This document shows positions 1 through 8,163 of a DNA stretch of 35,761 nt, piece by piece (position 1 is the first letter of the stretch; each line of letters begins with the position of its first letter). Source of the stretch: Herminiimonas sp. (GTDB lineage: Bacteria; Pseudomonadota; Gammaproteobacteria; Burkholderiales; Burkholderiaceae_D). The notes beneath the pieces are model-generated. The model saw only the letters and a program-made list of their open reading frames with translations. It had not been told where the DNA came from and did not search any database. The position numbers were made by a program, and so were the translations under genes. The DNA lies in assembly GCA_028292315.1 (NCBI GenBank), contig JAQGMO010000116.1:1-35761 (forward strand), given 5' to 3'.

Positions 1-1108
1 GGAATTTAACTCTTTTTTGAAGAAACCCAAATTCACAAGTTCACTCTCCGAGAGTTTTGCAATAAATTCATACGCAGGTGCGGAAGTCGATCGTAGTATC
101 GTTCTCAAAATCACGCAACACTACAGATCTGCGATTGGCATATTGGAATCTGCGCAAAATGCTTATGTCGATCAGCGTAACGATCTCGATTATCATTTTA
201 CATATTCCAGTCCATACACGCGACACAAATTGTCTGTCGCGATTAAAGCACATATTGAAACCTCGACTGCATTAATCGCCGAGATGGAGAGGGTGCCCAG
301 TGATCTTGCGAAAATTGCAACGTCCGGGCGCAAGTCCAAGTCAAGCGTGCCGGTCCTGACAAGAACCGCGAAAGCAACCAAGGGATTAATCAAGAAAAAG
401 GTAACTTCCGCTCCACCGCCGGCTCCACCGGCGACGGCAAAGCCCTACTTCCTGGATAAGCCTGTGGCGTTTGTTGCAAGCGGCGTCGGCCAAGTTGCGG
501 CTGAATTCGGTCGAATCACGTTCGCAAAAATTGAAGACCCGTCCGAACAAAGTAATGAACAGTCCGAATTGTCCGAACAGTCCGAACAACTTGATATGCT
601 CGGCCAGGAAATTGATGGACTATTCGAAAAAGAATTCGGGAGCGCTTTGAATTCCATATCCGGGTCTCCTGCTATCGAGAAGCCGGTGAACCGAAGGAGC
701 GGAGCGGCGTTGCGTCGGCTTCCGGTTCCGGGCAATAAAGTCGACAGAAATGCGACTACAGCTATTATGACGACAATGACAACGATTACGGCTAAGGCAC
801 CAACGATGGCTAAGGCACCAACGACCGTTCCAGTCGCGCTTGGGTCTGTCGCTCCCAATACCCGTGGCTGGACCAGAAAGCGCCCTACGGGAATTAATGG
901 TTTGCCTCACGCGGATGCCGAAATGTTGAAAAATGCTGCGGTGCTGAAGAAAAACAGAGTCGTGCCTGGCAACAAGGTGCAAGCGTCATCTCGGCCGCCC
1001 GGCGGTAATCTTCCTCAACGTTCTTTGCCGCCCACTCCCGGGCAACTGGCTGCGCGCGAGAAAGAAGAAGAGTCATTCAGTTCACGAGAGGAAAAAGATT
1101 CCAATTAA
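1..1108 (+). CDS. Hypothetical protein, 5' end outside window
   Basis: The reading frame is open from the first bases of the window to a TAA at 1106-1108, so the true start is probably upstream; a TTG at 17 is the first possible start inside the window and has no convincing ribosome site. I do not recognise the family. The N-terminal ~110 residues look alpha-helical and ordered. The rest is low-complexity and rich in Ser, Pro, Ala, Thr and Lys, with an SEQ-type acidic repeat near residues 178-195 and a duplicated MAKAPT motif near 260-273. There is no evident signal peptide or membrane segment in the visible part. It is noticeably more AT-rich than the genes that follow, and two hairpins lie just downstream. 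It could be an accessory or recently acquired gene. No function is proposed. Confidence 0.6.
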   Translation, partial: EFNSFLKKPKFTSSLSESFAINSYAGAEVDRSIVLKITQHYRSAIGILESAQNAYVDQRNDLDYHFTYSSPYTRHKLSVAIKAHIETSTALIAEMERVPSDLAKIATSGRKSKSSVPVLTRTAKATKGLIKKKVTSAPPPAPPATAKPYFLDKPVAFVASGVGQVAAEFGRITFAKIEDPSEQSNEQSELSEQSEQLDMLGQEIDGLFEKEFGSALNSISGSPAIEKPVNRRSGAALRRLPVPGNKVDRNATTAIMTTMTTITAKAPTMAKAPTTVPVALGSVAPNTRGWTRKRPTGINGLPHADAEMLKNAAVLKKNRVVPGNKVQASSRPPGGNLPQRSLPPTPGQLAAREKEEESFSSREEKDSN

Positions 1109-1130
1109 GATTAACACACTCCTGAAAGGA

Positions 1131-1157
1131 CATGGAACGGCATTCGCCGGCTCCATG
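1131..1157 (+). other. Stem-loop upstream of terminator
   Basis: CATGGA (1131-1136) pairs with TCCATG (1152-1157), and the inner CGGC/GCCG pairs close an ATTC loop. It sits between the stop codon of the first gene and the terminator at 1167-1198. It may stabilise the 3' end of the mRNA or form part of a small 3'-derived RNA. Its role is unknown. Confidence 0.45.
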
Positions 1158-1166
1158 TTCGGACCG

Positions 1167-1198
1167 AAGCCCGCCAGGCTCCCCGGCGGGCTTTTTTA
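1167..1198 (+). terminator. Rho-independent terminator
   Basis: A perfect 7-bp GC-rich stem, GCCCGCC (1169-1175) with GGCGGGC (1185-1191), closes a 9-nt loop and is followed directly by six T residues. It ends transcription of the first gene and insulates gshA. The interval 1199-1356 otherwise holds only the gshA leader; I see no clear sigma70 promoter in it. Confidence 0.85.
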
Positions 1199-1356
1199 TT
1201 GGAACGGGCTTTAAATCAAGACTATTAGCCTGATGTAAGGAAGCAAGTCTGTTTACGTTTACACTATCATCCGGCATGAAACGATAACGACGCGGACTGG
1301 CGAATCCGTTAGAATCTGCGTCAAATATTATCGTACGCCCTGTAAAGAAGGTTTCT

Positions 1357-2655
1357 ATGGTTCCGCATCTCGTTACTGCTCTGAATGGCCCCCTGCTCGA
1401 TCTTGAAAAGAAAATCCTGGCGGCAACACCGGCCATCGAGCGCTGGTTCCGGCTCGAATGGCAAGAGCACACACCGCCGTTCTATTGTTCGGTCGATTTG
1501 CGCAATGCCGGCTTTAAACTGGCACCGGTCGACACCAACCTGTTTCCAGGAGGCTTCAATAACCTTTCCCCGGAGATGCTGCCGCTGGCAGTCCAGGCAG
1601 CGATGGCTGCGATTGAAAAATATTGTCCGGATGCCAAGAATCTGTTGTTGATTCCGGAGCGCCACACGCGCAATACCTATTACCTGCAAAATGTCGCACG
1701 GTTGACGCAAATCTTCCGCCAGACTGGCCTTAATGTGCGGCTCGGTTCGCTTTCAGAGGATGTCAAGGAGCCGACTCCGGTCGAATTGCCGGACGGGACC
1801 GAGTTGATCCTGGAGCCGCTCGAACTGTTGAACAATGGCCGCCGGGTTGGCCTGAAAAATTTCGATCCGTGCACCATCTTGCTGAATAATGATTTATCCG
1901 CCGGGATTCCCTCGATACTGGAAGGCTTGCACGAACAAAATGTGCTGCCGCCGTTGCACGCCGGCTGGGCCGTGCGCCGCAAAACCAATCACTTCGCTGC
2001 GTATGATGAAGTGGTCAAAAAGTTTTCCAAGCTGATCGATGTCGATCCCTGGATGCTGAATCCGTTTTTTGGAAAATGCGGCGAAATCAATTTCCAGGAA
2101 CGCACAGGCGAAGATTGCCTTGCCGCCAATGTAGATACCCTGCTCGCCAAGATTCGCAAGAAATACAAGGAATACGGCATCAAGGAAACCCCCTTCGTGG
2201 TCGTCAAGGCCGACGCCGGCACGTATGGCATGGGCATCATGACAGTACGCGACGCCAGCGAAGTAAGAGACCTTAACCGGAAACAGCGCAACAAGATGTC
2301 GGTTGTCAAGGAAGGGCTGGAAGTCAGCGACGTGATCATCCAGGAAGGCGTGCACACCTTTGAGCATATCAATGATGCAGTCGCCGAACCGGTTGTGTAC
2401 ATGATAGACCGCTACGTGGTAGGCGGCTTTTACCGGGTGCACGCGGAGCGCGGCGTGGATGAAAATCTGAATGCACCGGGCGCCCATTTCGTGCCGCTCG
2501 CCTTTGCCCAGCAGCACGCGCTGCCGGACCTGCTGGCGAAACCGGGCACGGCTGCGCCGAATCGCTTTTATATGTATGGCGTCGTGGCGCGCCTGGCATT
2601 GCTGGCAGCCTCACTCGAGCTCGAAAGAACCGACCCCAACCCGGAAGTCTACTGA
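1357..2655 (+). CDS. gshA: Glutamate-cysteine ligase (GshA, proteobacterial type)
   Basis: This enzyme catalyses the ATP-dependent joining of L-glutamate and L-cysteine, the first step of glutathione synthesis, in the cytoplasm. The 432-residue product matches the family of gamma-glutamylcysteine ligases found in Thiobacillus/Acidithiobacillus and Burkholderiales rather than the E. coli GshA type. A glycine-rich nucleotide-binding-like segment (KADAGTYGMGIM) lies near residues 285-297. The ATG at 1357 is preceded by an AAAGAAGG ribosome site about 5 nt upstream. The stop codon overlaps the gshB start by one base (TGATG), so the two genes are translationally coupled, which supports the assignment. 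Confidence 0.9.
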   Translation: MVPHLVTALNGPLLDLEKKILAATPAIERWFRLEWQEHTPPFYCSVDLRNAGFKLAPVDTNLFPGGFNNLSPEMLPLAVQAAMAAIEKYCPDAKNLLLIPERHTRNTYYLQNVARLTQIFRQTGLNVRLGSLSEDVKEPTPVELPDGTELILEPLELLNNGRRVGLKNFDPCTILLNNDLSAGIPSILEGLHEQNVLPPLHAGWAVRRKTNHFAAYDEVVKKFSKLIDVDPWMLNPFFGKCGEINFQERTGEDCLAANVDTLLAKIRKKYKEYGIKETPFVVVKADAGTYGMGIMTVRDASEVRDLNRKQRNKMSVVKEGLEVSDVIIQEGVHTFEHINDAVAEPVVYMIDRYVVGGFYRVHAERGVDENLNAPGAHFVPLAFAQQHALPDLLAKPGTAAPNRFYMYGVVARLALLAASLELERTDPNPEVY

Positions 2656-3593
2656 TGAAAATCGCATTTCTCGCTGATCCATTATCCAGTTTTCAAACGT
2701 ATAAGGACACCACCTATGCCATGATGCGTGAGGCAGGCAGGCGCGGTCACACGCTCTACGCATTCGAACATCGGCACATGGCCTTTGCAGGCGGGGCGGT
2801 CGTCGCCGACGTGGCGCGTATCACCCTGACCGGCGACCCCGAGGATTGGTATCGGGCCGAGGTGCCGGCCGCAATGGCGCTGACCGAATTCGACATCATC
2901 GTCGAGCGCACGGATCCGCCATTCAACATGGAATATATTTACGCGACCTACCTGCTTGAAATGGCGCAAGCCCAGGGCGCGCGCGTTGTTAACCGGCCGG
3001 AGGCAATACGCAGCCACAATGAAAAGCTGGCGATCATGCAATTCCCGCAGTTGACGCCGCCTACCCTCGTGACCAGTGACGCCGCGCGCGTCCGCATATT
3101 TCACCGCGAGCACAAGGACATCATCCTGAAGCCTCTGGATGGCATGGGCGGCGCCGGTATTTTCAGGGTCAGGGAAGACGGCATGAACCTGGGCTCGATC
3201 ATCGAAACCCTTTCGCACAATGGCGAGCGTACCATCATGGTCCAGCGTTATGTTCCTGATATCGTCAAGGGTGACAAGCGCGTCCTGCTGATCGGCGGCC
3301 AGGTCGTGCCGTATTGCCTGGCGCGGATTCCACAGGGCGGGGAAGTGCGCGGCAATCTCGCGGCCGGCGGCCTCGGCGTCGCGCAGGCGATTTCACCGCG
3401 CGATCGGGAAATCGCTGAAACCCTTGCGCCAATTCTGTCGGGACGCGGCCTGTTGCTGGTAGGATTAGATGTTATTGGCGATTATTTGACGGAAATCAAT
3501 GTGACCAGTCCTACCTGTTTCCAGGAAATCGAACAGCAGACCGGGTTCAAAGTGGCCGAAATGTTTGTTGATGCGCTCGAAAAGGCAGTTTGA
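2655..3593 (+). CDS. gshB: Glutathione synthase
   Basis: GshB adds glycine to gamma-glutamylcysteine using ATP, the second and last step of glutathione synthesis. The 312-residue length is usual for the family. Visible hallmarks are the substrate-binding RTDPPFN motif near residue 85, NRPEAIRSHNEK near 113-124, and the ATP-grasp loop KPLDGMGGAGIFR near 159-171. The start ATG overlaps the gshA stop by one nucleotide. An 80-nt gap separates it from the PTS genes; no strong terminator is visible there, so read-through is possible. Confidence 0.95.
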   Translation: MKIAFLADPLSSFQTYKDTTYAMMREAGRRGHTLYAFEHRHMAFAGGAVVADVARITLTGDPEDWYRAEVPAAMALTEFDIIVERTDPPFNMEYIYATYLLEMAQAQGARVVNRPEAIRSHNEKLAIMQFPQLTPPTLVTSDAARVRIFHREHKDIILKPLDGMGGAGIFRVREDGMNLGSIIETLSHNGERTIMVQRYVPDIVKGDKRVLLIGGQVVPYCLARIPQGGEVRGNLAAGGLGVAQAISPRDREIAETLAPILSGRGLLLVGLDVIGDYLTEINVTSPTCFQEIEQQTGFKVAEMFVDALEKAV

Positions 3594-3673
3594 ACCATAC
3601 GAAACCATGCTGTGTGTGACTGCATCCGGCCCGGTTCCAATTTATAGATACTCACATTGCTGTTTTAGATAAC

Positions 3674-4078
3674 ATGGTAGGTATATTGCTCCTGACCCAC
3701 GCTCCACTCGGCAATGCCTTCATCGAGGCGGCCGCGCATGTGTTTCGGGGACGGCCGGAACGGCTTGAAGCGGTCGATGTCTGGGCCGACCAGGACCCGG
3801 GCGAGGTCAGGCGCCTGGCGCAGGCGGCGATCGCACGCGTCGATGACGGCTCCGGCGTACTGGTCATTACCGACGTGATGGGGGGCACGCCGTGCAATTG
3901 CACGCTTCAGCTTGGCGACCCCGGTCATGTCGAAGTCATTGCTGGCATCAGTTTGCCGATGCTGCTCCGTGCGATTACCTATCGCAACGACAATGTCGAT
4001 GTTGTGGTCGAAATGGCGCTGGCGGGAGGCCAGAATGGCGCAGTCAAAGTGGATAACCGGGTTCGTCTTTCGCCTTAA
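3674..4078 (+). CDS. PTS EIIA component, mannose/fructose (EIIA-Man) family
   Basis: A 134-residue single-domain EIIA of the mannose superfamily. The phosphoryl-accepting histidine is His9 in the LLTHAPLG motif, and the TDVMGGTPCN segment near residues 67-76 is typical of the fold. It would accept phosphate from HPr. No EIIB, EIIC or EIID partner is encoded nearby, so it probably acts in regulation rather than sugar uptake; that role is inferred from context. It starts at ATG 3674 without an evident Shine-Dalgarno sequence and is followed 21 nt later by the HPr gene. Confidence 0.88.
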   Translation: MVGILLLTHAPLGNAFIEAAAHVFRGRPERLEAVDVWADQDPGEVRRLAQAAIARVDDGSGVLVITDVMGGTPCNCTLQLGDPGHVEVIAGISLPMLLRAITYRNDNVDVVVEMALAGGQNGAVKVDNRVRLSP

Positions 4079-4099
4079 ATACAAACTAAACATAAAAAA

Positions 4100-4369
4100 A
4101 TGATCCAGAAAGAAGTTGAAATCATCAATAAGCTTGGGCTGCACGCGCGGGCATCGGCCAAACTAACGCAGCTTGCGGCAAAATTTCAAAGTGAAGTCTG
4201 GATGACGCGCAACAAGCGCCGCGTCAATGCCAAGTCGATCATGGGTGTCATGATGCTTGCCGCAGGCCCGGGCGCAACGGTTGTCCTGGAAGCGGACGGC
4301 CCCGACGAGCCGGAATGCTTTGACGCGCTGCTGGCGCTAATTCAAACTAAATTCGGCGAAGGCGAATAA
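4100..4369 (+). CDS. ptsH: HPr phosphocarrier protein
   Basis: An 89-residue HPr that shuttles phosphate from enzyme I to EIIA proteins. The catalytic His15 sits in GLHARAS, and Ser46, the regulatory phosphorylation site used by HPr kinase, is present in KSIMGVMM. Retention of Ser46 fits the incomplete, regulatory PTS systems of betaproteobacteria that are commonly paired with HprK; hprK is not in this window. The gene lies between those for EIIA and enzyme I in the same orientation, with short gaps of 21 and 28 nt, consistent with one operon. Confidence 0.95.
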   Translation: MIQKEVEIINKLGLHARASAKLTQLAAKFQSEVWMTRNKRRVNAKSIMGVMMLAAGPGATVVLEADGPDEPECFDALLALIQTKFGEGE

Positions 4370-4397
4370 TCTCGACTACACACCTGGGCTGACACCG

Positions 4398-6146
4398 ATG
4401 GCATCATTCACGTTACACGGCATTCCGGTCTCGCGCGGCATTGCGATCGGGCGCGCGCACCTGCTTGCGCCGGCCGCCCTCGATGTAAAGCATTACCTGA
4501 TTGCCGAAGAACAGGTCGAGGCGGAAGTGCAGCGCTTGCAAAGCGCGATCGACACGGTGCACAAAGAGTTGCAAATCATCTGGAAGGAATTGCCGCCCGA
4601 TGCCCCGGCCGAGCTGGGAGCGTTTATCGATGTGCATGCATTGATCCTGTCGGACCCGATGATTTCCGAAATGCCGCTCGATATCATCCGCAGCCGCCAC
4701 TACAACGCCGAGTGGGCGCTGGTAACCCAGATTGATGAGCTATCCGCCCAGTTCGATGAAATCGAGGACGCTTATTTGCGCGAGCGCAAAAACGATATCC
4801 AGCAGGTAGGCGAACGTGTGCTGAAGATATTGACCGGCAGCGCGGCGCTGCCGGGGATGAAATCCGCCGAAGAATCGACCGCCCACATGATCGTCGTGGC
4901 GCATGATATTTCGCCGGCCGACATGCTGCAGTTCAGGGATCGCGCATTTGCCGGCTTTGTCACCGATCTCGGCGGCCAGAACTCGCATACTGCGATCGTC
5001 GCGCGCAGCCTCGACATACCGGCCGCGGTCGGCATGTACAACGCATCTGCGCTGATTGCGCAGGATGACTGGGTCATTATCGACGGTGATGCCGGGGTCG
5101 TGATCGTCGACCCGACGCCGGCAGTGCTCGAGCAGTATCGCGAATTGCAGGCGCGCCTGGTGCGCGAACGCAAAAAGCTCAGCCGGCTCAGGAAAACCCC
5201 GGCCGTCACACGCGACGGCACCGAGATCACAATGCTGGCCAACATTGAATTGCCGGAAGACTGTGCCGCCGCCCTGGACGCCGGCGCCGTCGGTGTCGGC
5301 CTGTTCCGCTCCGAATTCCTGTTCATGGGGCGCACCGGCTTCGGACACCGCTTGCCGTCGGAGGATGAGCAGTTTGAATCGTATCGCCAGGCGGTAGTGG
5401 CCATGAAGGGCCGGCCGGTGACGATCCGTACCCTTGATATCGGGGCTGACAAGCCGCTCGATACCGCCGAGGAAACAGCGCTCAACCCGGCGCTGGGCTT
5501 GCGTGCGATCCGTTATTGCCTTGCTGAACCACAAATGTTTTTGGCGCAACTGAGGGCGATCCTCCGGGCTTCGGCTTTTGGTCCGATCAAGCTTCTGATT
5601 CCAATGCTGGCCCATGCATTCGAGATCGATCAGACCTTGCTCATGATCGAGCAGGCCAAGGCGCAATTGCGCGAGGCGCACAAGAAATTCGATCCGTTGA
5701 TTCCGGTCGGCGCCATGATCGAAATTCCGGCGGCGGCACTGACCTTGCCGCTGTTCGTCAAGCGGATGGATTTTTTGTCGATCGGCACCAATGACCTGAT
5801 CCAATACACTTTGGCGATCGACCGCGTCGATCATGAGGTTGCGCACCTGTACAATCCGCTCCATCCGGCGATCCTGTATCTGCTGTCCACGACCATCTCG
5901 ATCGGCGCCAAAGCCGGCATCCCGGTTTCGGTCTGCGGAGAAATGGCCGGCGACACCAAGCTCACGCGCCTGCTGCTCGGCATGGGCCTGCGCGAATTCT
6001 CGATGCATCCGGCCCAACTGCTGGCGGTCAAGCAGGAAATCCTGAACAGCGATCTTTCCGTGATTGTGCCGCGGACAAAAAAAATCATGCGCACCTTCGA
6101 GCCCGCCGCGATCATGGAAGCAGTCGATCAATTGCGCGTGGTTTGA
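4398..6146 (+). CDS. ptsI: PTS enzyme I, phosphoenolpyruvate-protein phosphotransferase
   Basis: Enzyme I takes phosphate from phosphoenolpyruvate and passes it to HPr. The 582-residue length is normal. The swivelling-domain active-site histidine is His197 in GGQNSHTAIVAR. The PEP-binding barrel carries the expected FRSEFLFM motif (about 303-310), the SIGTNDLIQY motif (461-470) and the catalytic Cys513 in SVCGEMAGD. All key residues are therefore intact. The start ATG at 4398 lacks a strong ribosome site. It is the last gene of the PTS group; the next 248 nt hold the metX leader. Confidence 0.96.
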   Translation: MASFTLHGIPVSRGIAIGRAHLLAPAALDVKHYLIAEEQVEAEVQRLQSAIDTVHKELQIIWKELPPDAPAELGAFIDVHALILSDPMISEMPLDIIRSRHYNAEWALVTQIDELSAQFDEIEDAYLRERKNDIQQVGERVLKILTGSAALPGMKSAEESTAHMIVVAHDISPADMLQFRDRAFAGFVTDLGGQNSHTAIVARSLDIPAAVGMYNASALIAQDDWVIIDGDAGVVIVDPTPAVLEQYRELQARLVRERKKLSRLRKTPAVTRDGTEITMLANIELPEDCAAALDAGAVGVGLFRSEFLFMGRTGFGHRLPSEDEQFESYRQAVVAMKGRPVTIRTLDIGADKPLDTAEETALNPALGLRAIRYCLAEPQMFLAQLRAILRASAFGPIKLLIPMLAHAFEIDQTLLMIEQAKAQLREAHKKFDPLIPVGAMIEIPAAALTLPLFVKRMDFLSIGTNDLIQYTLAIDRVDHEVAHLYNPLHPAILYLLSTTISIGAKAGIPVSVCGEMAGDTKLTRLLLGMGLREFSMHPAQLLAVKQEILNSDLSVIVPRTKKIMRTFEPAAIMEAVDQLRVV

Positions 6147-6178
6147 CTACGGCGCGCGACTTCGCTATTCTTACAGCA

Positions 6179-6286
6179 ATGCGCCGATTTGACCGGTCGT
6201 GGGGTCTGAGTGTCCTAATCTCGGGATATCAGCTCCAGCCTCAGCTTGCGGGCGCATGGGTTCTACCCGCATAAATACGGCTAAAG
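6179..6286 (+). promoter_or_regulatory. Candidate SAM-II-like riboswitch in metX leader
   Basis: A perfect 7-bp P1 stem pairs 6179-6185 (ATGCGCC) with 6251-6257 (GGCGCAT). The P1 5' strand is followed at once by GATTTGACCGG, and CTTGC precedes the 3' strand. Downstream come ATAAA (6271-6275) and GCTAAA (6280-6285). This order (P1, GAUUU, ACC, UUGC, P1', AUAAA, GCUAAA) is that of the SAM-II pseudoknot. GGTCGT (6195-6200) can pair with ACGGCT (6277-6282) to form the pseudoknot stem, with two G-U wobbles. Differences from the compact form are about 40 extra nt in the first loop, containing a CTGAG/CTCAG hairpin, and a small GGGT/ACCC hairpin after P1. Position before metX and a following terminator fit SAM control. 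No covariance search was possible. Confidence 0.6.
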
Positions 6287-6311
6287 CGAGCTTGATGCAA
6301 ATCTTGAATTG

Positions 6312-6346
6312 AGCCCGATAAGCTGCCAGCTATCGGGCTTTTTATT
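6312..6346 (+). terminator. Intrinsic terminator in metX leader (attenuator)
   Basis: AGCCCGATA (6312-6320) pairs with TATCGGGCT (6331-6339), and an inner GCT/AGC extends the stem. A T-rich run follows (6340-6348, one A). It lies 48 nt upstream of the metX start and after the SAM-II-like element, so it may act as the expression platform that stops transcription when S-adenosylmethionine is bound. It could instead simply terminate ptsI transcription. Confidence 0.8.
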
Positions 6347-6394
6347 TTGGTGAAAAGAGCGCCGGCCGCGCCTTTTCCCAGTGGACCAGGAAAA

Positions 6395-7552
6395 ATGAAA
6401 TCTATCGGAGTCGTATCACCACAGGTCATGCATTTCGCGGCGCCGCTGCCGCTGCAAAGCGGCGCCACCATCGCCGACTACACGCTGATGTATGAAACCT
6501 ATGGCGAGCTGAATGCCAGCCGTTCGAACGCGGTGCTGGTATGCCACGCGCTGAACGCATCGCATCATGTCGCCGGCGTTTATGAGCTGCAGGATGGTAA
6601 AAAGAATATTGGCTGGTGGGACAATATGGTAGGCCCTGGCAAGCCGCTCGATACCGATAAATTCTTTGTCATCGGCGTCAACAATCTCGGCTCGTGTTTT
6701 GGCTCGACCGGGCCAATGCATATCAATGCGGCAACCGGCAAGCCGTACGGCGCGTCGTTCCCGGTCGTGACGGTGGAAGACTGGGTGCATGCCCAGGCGC
6801 GGCTAGCCGACGAACTCGGCATCGCGCAATTCGCGGCGGTCATGGGCGGGTCGCTGGGCGGCATGCAGGCGATGGCATGGAGCATGCTGTATCCGCAGCG
6901 CGTGCGCCATTGCGTGGTGGTTGCCTCGACGCCCAAGCTCTCGGCCCAGAACATCGCCTTCAACGACGTGGCCCGGCAAGCCATCCTTACCGATCCCGAT
7001 TATCACGGCGGCGATTATTACGCCCATGGCGTGGTGCCGAAGAACGGCCTCTCGGTGGCGCGCATGGTCGGTCATATCACTTACCTGTCGAATGACGACA
7101 TGGCGGAGAAGTTCGGCCGCGAACTGCGCAACGGCGACTACCAGTTCGGTTTCGGCATTGATTTCGAAATTGAATCCTATCTGCGCTATCAGGGCGACAA
7201 GTTTTCCGAGTACTTCGATGCCAATACCTATCTTTTAATCACCAAGGCACTTGATTATTTCGACCCGGCGAGGGCATTCGGCGGCGACCTGGCCAAGGCG
7301 CTGGCCGGCACGCAGGCTGAATTCCTGCTCGTTTCCTTCTCGACCGACTGGCGATTCGCGCCGGAGCGCAGCCGCGAAATCGTCCAGGCGCTGGTCCGGA
7401 ACAAGCGCAGGGTCACCTATGCGGAGATCGATGCGCCGCATGGGCATGATGCGTTTCTGCTCGATGATTCGCGTTACATGAGGACGGTGGAGTCCTACTA
7501 CGGCAATGTTTGGAAAGAGATCGAAGGGATCGAGAGCGGGGTGCGCGCATGA
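6395..7552 (+). CDS. metX: Homoserine O-acyltransferase MetX
   Basis: MetX activates homoserine for methionine synthesis. Betaproteobacterial members are often succinyl- rather than acetyl-transferases, so the acyl donor is left open. The alpha/beta-hydrolase nucleophile is Ser153 in GGSLGGMQA; the acid and base residues lie in [11 protein letters not shown] and [11 protein letters not shown] near the C-terminus. The start ATG at 6395 gives [10 protein letters not shown], the usual N-terminus of this family, with AGGA just upstream. Longer in-frame starts (TTG 6347, GTG 6350) fall inside the terminator T-tract and are rejected. The product is 385 residues. Its stop overlaps the metW start (ATGA). 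Confidence 0.94.
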   Translation: MKSIGVVSPQVMHFAAPLPLQSGATIADYTLMYETYGELNASRSNAVLVCHALNASHHVAGVYELQDGKKNIGWWDNMVGPGKPLDTDKFFVIGVNNLGSCFGSTGPMHINAATGKPYGASFPVVTVEDWVHAQARLADELGIAQFAAVMGGSLGGMQAMAWSMLYPQRVRHCVVVASTPKLSAQNIAFNDVARQAILTDPDYHGGDYYAHGVVPKNGLSVARMVGHITYLSNDDMAEKFGRELRNGDYQFGFGIDFEIESYLRYQGDKFSEYFDANTYLLITKALDYFDPARAFGGDLAKALAGTQAEFLLVSFSTDWRFAPERSREIVQALVRNKRRVTYAEIDAPHGHDAFLLDDSRYMRTVESYYGNVWKEIEGIESGVRA

Positions 7553-8163
7553 ACTTCATTGAACTGAGCCGCCTGCGCGCCGACCTCGCGTTCATCGCGC
7601 ACTGGATCGAGCCCGGGGCGCATGTGCTCGACCTCGGCTGCGGCGACGGCGTCATGCTCGACTATCTGCAGACCGACAAGCAATGCAGCGGCTACGGGGT
7701 CGAGATCGACGACAGCAAGATCCCGGCCTGTGTCGGACGCGGCGTATCGGTGATCCAGCAGGACCTGGAATCCGGGCTCGCGATTTTTGCCGACAGCGCT
7801 TTCGACACCGTGTTATGCCTGTCGGCGCTGCAAATGATGAAAAACGTGGAAGCCATACTGCGCGACATCGCGCGCGTCGGACGTGAAGCTATCGTTTCGT
7901 TCCCGAATTTCGCGTACTGGCCGCATCGCATCGCGCTGCTGCGTGGCCGCATGCCAGTGTCGAAAAGCCTGCCCTATGAATGGTACGACACGCCCAATGT
8001 GCGCTGCGCCACGATCAAGGATTTTGAGGAACTTGCCAATCAGGTCGGACTCGAAGTGCTTGAATGCGTCGCCTTGAATGAAGAGGGCAAGCCAGTCACC
8101 TCGTTGCCAAACTGGCGCGGCAGCCTTGCCGTATTTCGACTACGGAAAAAAACCGCGATATGA
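7549..8163 (+). CDS. metW: MetW, methionine biosynthesis-linked methyltransferase-fold protein
   Basis: A 204-residue protein of the MetW family, a class I SAM-methyltransferase fold almost always encoded next to metX. The nucleotide-binding motif VLDLGCGDG lies at residues 26-34, and [13 protein letters not shown] near 142-154 is typical of MetW. In some bacteria MetW is needed for MetX activity or methionine synthesis; the exact chemistry is not settled. The ATG at 7549 overlaps the metX stop by four bases, so a longer in-frame start at 7510 inside metX is rejected. It also overlaps the next gene by four bases (ATGA). Confidence 0.93.
   Translation: MNFIELSRLRADLAFIAHWIEPGAHVLDLGCGDGVMLDYLQTDKQCSGYGVEIDDSKIPACVGRGVSVIQQDLESGLAIFADSAFDTVLCLSALQMMKNVEAILRDIARVGREAIVSFPNFAYWPHRIALLRGRMPVSKSLPYEWYDTPNVRCATIKDFEELANQVGLEVLECVALNEEGKPVTSLPNWRGSLAVFRLRKKTAI

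Noticed and set aside
445-858. Minus-strand open frame with a hydrophobic N-terminus inside the first gene
   Set aside because: The Val/Ile run is the antisense of Thr/Ala-rich repeats; there is no ribosome site and the plus-strand frame is longer and followed by a terminator.
4740-6131. Long open frame on the minus strand across ptsI (463 codons)
   Set aside because: It is antisense to an intact enzyme I gene with all catalytic motifs; the translation is His/Arg/Gln-rich with no recognisable domain, as expected from third-position GC bias.
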